Source of the DNA: Acidobacteriota bacterium
Lineage (GTDB): Bacteria > Acidobacteriota > Terriglobia > Acidiferrales > UBA7541
Reading direction: 5' to 3'
DNA: 43,043 nt
Assembly: GCA_013286465.1 (NCBI GenBank)
Contig: JABDFR010000023.1
Coordinates: forward strand, 1-43,043
Shown: in pieces, positions 41,186-43,043 of the stretch
How the letters are laid out: each line of letters opens with the position of its first letter
How positions within the stretch are numbered: position 1 is the stretch's first letter
Program-made: the position numbers and the translations under genes
Notes under the pieces: generated by a model
The model's input: only the letters and a program-made list of their open reading frames with translations
Database searches by the model: none
Told to the model about the DNA's origin: nothing

Positions 41186-42100
41186 ATGGCCTCACCTTTC
41201 CCAATTCTCTCGAACGCATCCGCTGTCCCGCCTCCCAGTGCCCATCCGCGCCCAGCCTGGCTGCGCGTGAAATATTTCGGTGGCCCCAACTATCAAGATC
41301 TAAAGCGCATCATGCGCACCCTCGATCTGCACACCGTCTGCGAAAGCGCCCGCTGCCCCAACATGGGCGAATGCTGGGAACATCGCACAGCGACTTTCAT
41401 GATCTTAGGCAATATCTGCACGCGCGCCTGCGGCTTCTGCGCCGTCCCCTCCGGCAAGCCTCTAGGCCCCCCGGAAGAAGACGAGCCCGAGCGAGTAGCC
41501 GAAGCGGTAGAAAAAATGGGATTGCGCTACGCAGTAGTCACTTCGGTGAATCGCGACGATCAAACGGATGGCGGCGCCACGATTTTCGCCCGCACCATCG
41601 AAGAAATTCGCCGTCGCGTAGCCGGATGCCGCATCGAAGTGCTCATCCCGGATTTTCGCGGCGATTGGTCCGCACTAGAAACCGTAATCGCCGCCCACCC
41701 CGACGTCCTCAATCACAACATGGAGACAGTCCCGCGCCTCTACCGCCGCGTCCGCAAAGGCGCCGACTACGAGCGCTCCCTCGAGCTGCTGCGCAGAGTC
41801 CGCGAGCAAGCTCCGCAAATGGCAACAAAAACTGGAATGATGCTGGGCCTAGGAGAGACGCGCGAAGAAGTCCTATCCGCCATGCAAGATATAGCCGCGC
41901 AAGGCACGCACATCCTGACGCTGGGCCAATACCTGCAACCAACGCCCGAACACCTGCCTATCGAACGCTACGTCCATCCAGAAGAATTTGCAGAATTCAA
42001 ACAGCAAGGCGAAAAAATGGGCCTGAAGCACGTAGAAGCAGGCCCGCTAGTCCGCAGCTCCTATCACGCCTTCGAACAAGAAGAAGCCGCCCGCTCGTAG
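41186..42100 (+). CDS. lipA: lipoyl synthase
   Basis: Radical SAM enzyme that inserts two sulfurs into octanoyl groups of lipoyl domains. The 304-residue protein has both iron-sulfur clusters: the auxiliary cluster C52, C57, C63 (CESARCPNMGEC) and the radical SAM cluster C78, C82, C85 (CTRACGFC), with the terminal serine motif RSSYHA. Other conserved blocks are TSVNRDDQTDGGA and VLNHNMETVPRLY. No lipB is adjacent. The stop codon TAG lies inside a family-1 repeat end (GTAGCGC). Length is normal. Confidence 0.96.
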   Translation: MASPFPILSNASAVPPPSAHPRPAWLRVKYFGGPNYQDLKRIMRTLDLHTVCESARCPNMGECWEHRTATFMILGNICTRACGFCAVPSGKPLGPPEEDEPERVAEAVEKMGLRYAVVTSVNRDDQTDGGATIFARTIEEIRRRVAGCRIEVLIPDFRGDWSALETVIAAHPDVLNHNMETVPRLYRRVRKGADYERSLELLRRVREQAPQMATKTGMMLGLGETREEVLSAMQDIAAQGTHILTLGQYLQPTPEHLPIERYVHPEEFAEFKQQGEKMGLKHVEAGPLVRSSYHAFEQEEAARS

Positions 42101-42125
42101 CGCAGGCTGCCAGCCGGCGTTTTTG
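42097..42125 (+). terminator. family-1-like hairpin with T-run at the lipA stop
   Basis: GTAGCGCAGGCTGCCAGCCG is followed by GCG and TTTTT, including the lipA stop codon. GGCT-GCC-AGCC can pair, and the T-run makes it terminator-like. It resembles the sequence at 37802-37830. Confidence 0.6.
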
Positions 42126-42166
42126 TACGGCGATGCTCGGTGTCCCAATTCATCCCGCTTCGTCGT

Positions 42167-43043
42167 TCACTTCACGCCAGCCAACAACGAATCCGCCACA
42201 GCCCGAACATGGCTCGTACAACTAATCTCGCAACAAGTTTGGTCCGAAGCGGCCCGCAGCTCAACCACCGCCTTCTCCCGCCGATTCAATTCCAAATCAA
42301 AATTCCCCAAAAATAATTTGAATATCGCATTGCGCGGATACTGCAGCGTAAGCGGTTCCATCAGCGCAGCAGCCCGCTCATACTGCTGATCGTAAGTCCG
42401 CAAATTCTTGGCCAAATAAAATCGCGCTTCCACCGCCGTCATCCCCCCGCCATTCATAGCCGATTCCAGTTGCCGAATTCCCTCCGCCTTGTTCCCCCCA
42501 GGAATGCCCATAAAAAATCGCAGCAGCTTGACGATCCCCGAGAGCGTATCCACGTAATAGTTGTAGAGCCCAAGCCCCGTATCTGCGTCGGTCATCTCCG
42601 GATCAAGCTCTTTGGCGCGCAACAATTCTTCTCGCGCACGCACCCCGGCACGGGCGGTCGCTCGATTTTCGCTGCGCATGCCGTAGAGACGCGCCTCCAA
42701 CGCCAGCGCCAATCCAATATAAAGGTGCATCTCCGCTGAATCTTTCACCGCCAATTGCGCCGTGGCCAGACGAATCGTTTTTTCGGCCAGCGCCAGATAT
42801 TCATCATCGCTGGCAATCTTTTCACGCTTGCCGGTCACCACCATTCCCCATTTCACTTCCAGCGTCGCGCAATAAGTTTTGGCCCAGCGCGCCCCGCCTT
42901 CCAGAAGATAACCAAGCGGCTGATCCGGCGCCGCAGCCTGCAGCGCCCGAAAATCCGCAATGGCCCCGTCCATATCGCCGTTGTTCAATTTCTCGAGTCC
43001 CTGCCGCGCTTCCGCAGGCAAAACCGGATTCCCCCCACGCGCC
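42167..43043 (-). CDS. TPR-like repeat protein (5' end outside the window)
   Basis: The C-terminal 284 or more residues of a helical repeat protein. Visible units include LEKLNNGDMDGAIADFRALQ, AEMHLYIGLALALEARLYGM, VEARFYLAKNLRTYDQQYER and FKLFLGNFDLELNRREKAVV, with TPR-like helix pairs at roughly 34-residue spacing. The frame stays open through the right edge (…ARGGNPVLPAEARQG…), so the true start lies beyond it. Such proteins scaffold protein complexes; the function here is unknown. It is convergent with lipA. Confidence 0.75.
   Translation of the reverse strand, partial: ARGGNPVLPAEARQGLEKLNNGDMDGAIADFRALQAAAPDQPLGYLLEGGARWAKTYCATLEVKWGMVVTGKREKIASDDEYLALAEKTIRLATAQLAVKDSAEMHLYIGLALALEARLYGMRSENRATARAGVRAREELLRAKELDPEMTDADTGLGLYNYYVDTLSGIVKLLRFFMGIPGGNKAEGIRQLESAMNGGGMTAVEARFYLAKNLRTYDQQYERAAALMEPLTLQYPRNAIFKLFLGNFDLELNRREKAVVELRAASDQTCCEISCTSHVRAVADSLLAGVK

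Noticed and set aside
1-43043. CRISPR array, prophage or insertion sequence
   Set aside because: No regularly spaced direct repeats, Cas genes, phage structural genes or transposase genes were seen; repeats are palindromic and dispersed.

Overview
The window looks like a bacterial chromosome of moderately high GC, most likely from an acidobacterium. This is an inference from gene style: LpxC indicates a Gram-negative lipid A maker; the pilin-like segment at 37014-37790 resembles acidobacterial pseudopilins; and short palindromic repeats lie between many genes. No tRNA, rRNA, CRISPR array, intact insertion sequence or prophage was seen. Most genes are conserved housekeeping genes.

Layout. 1-730: rplU-rpmA ribosomal operon (minus strand) with a clear promoter. 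900-5400: an accessory stretch with a SnoaL-like secreted protein, a glutaminyl cyclotransferase, a Crp/Fnr regulator, a chimeric scar made of two gene fragments, a small XRE regulator with two membrane proteins, and an outer-membrane barrel protein. 5590-10525: dprA-topA-xerC, then a near-perfect ParB-binding parS palindrome at 10626-10641 in the divergent gap. 10866-13607: a PLP dehydratase, an ornithine cyclodeaminase-like enzyme and a TauE/SafE transporter encoded as two overlapping half-genes. 13827-18873: CpsB-like PHP phosphatase, zinc-ribbon and coiled-coil proteins, a VOC protein, a HigB/HigA-like toxin-antitoxin pair and an M48 protease. 18961-24667: cytochrome P450, an ArsR-SRPBCC-VOC operon, a PEP-mutase-like enzyme and a PAS-PP2C phosphatase. 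24705-35157: SIMPL protein, tyrS, purN, and the minus-strand run purQ-purL-purF-lepB-purM. 35412-43043: glmU, a zinc-ribbon/DUF4190/pseudopilin fusion, fabI, lpxC, an Ala/Pro-rich protein, lipA and a TPR protein cut by the window edge.

How the genes work together. Purine synthesis (purQ, L, F, M, N) is mostly present here, with signal peptidase I embedded in it. Envelope synthesis is represented by glmU, lpxC and fabI. DNA uptake and chromosome maintenance are represented by dprA, topA, xerC and parS. Regulators sit with their likely targets: XRE with membrane proteins, ArsR with SRPBCC and VOC proteins, HigA with HigB.

The most unusual signals are the parS site, the head-to-head scar of xerC and SnoaL 3' ends at 3532-3781, the pseudopilin fusion, the split TauE pair, and three families of palindromic repeats. 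One repeat family sits repeatedly at gene 3' ends, sometimes touching the stop codon.
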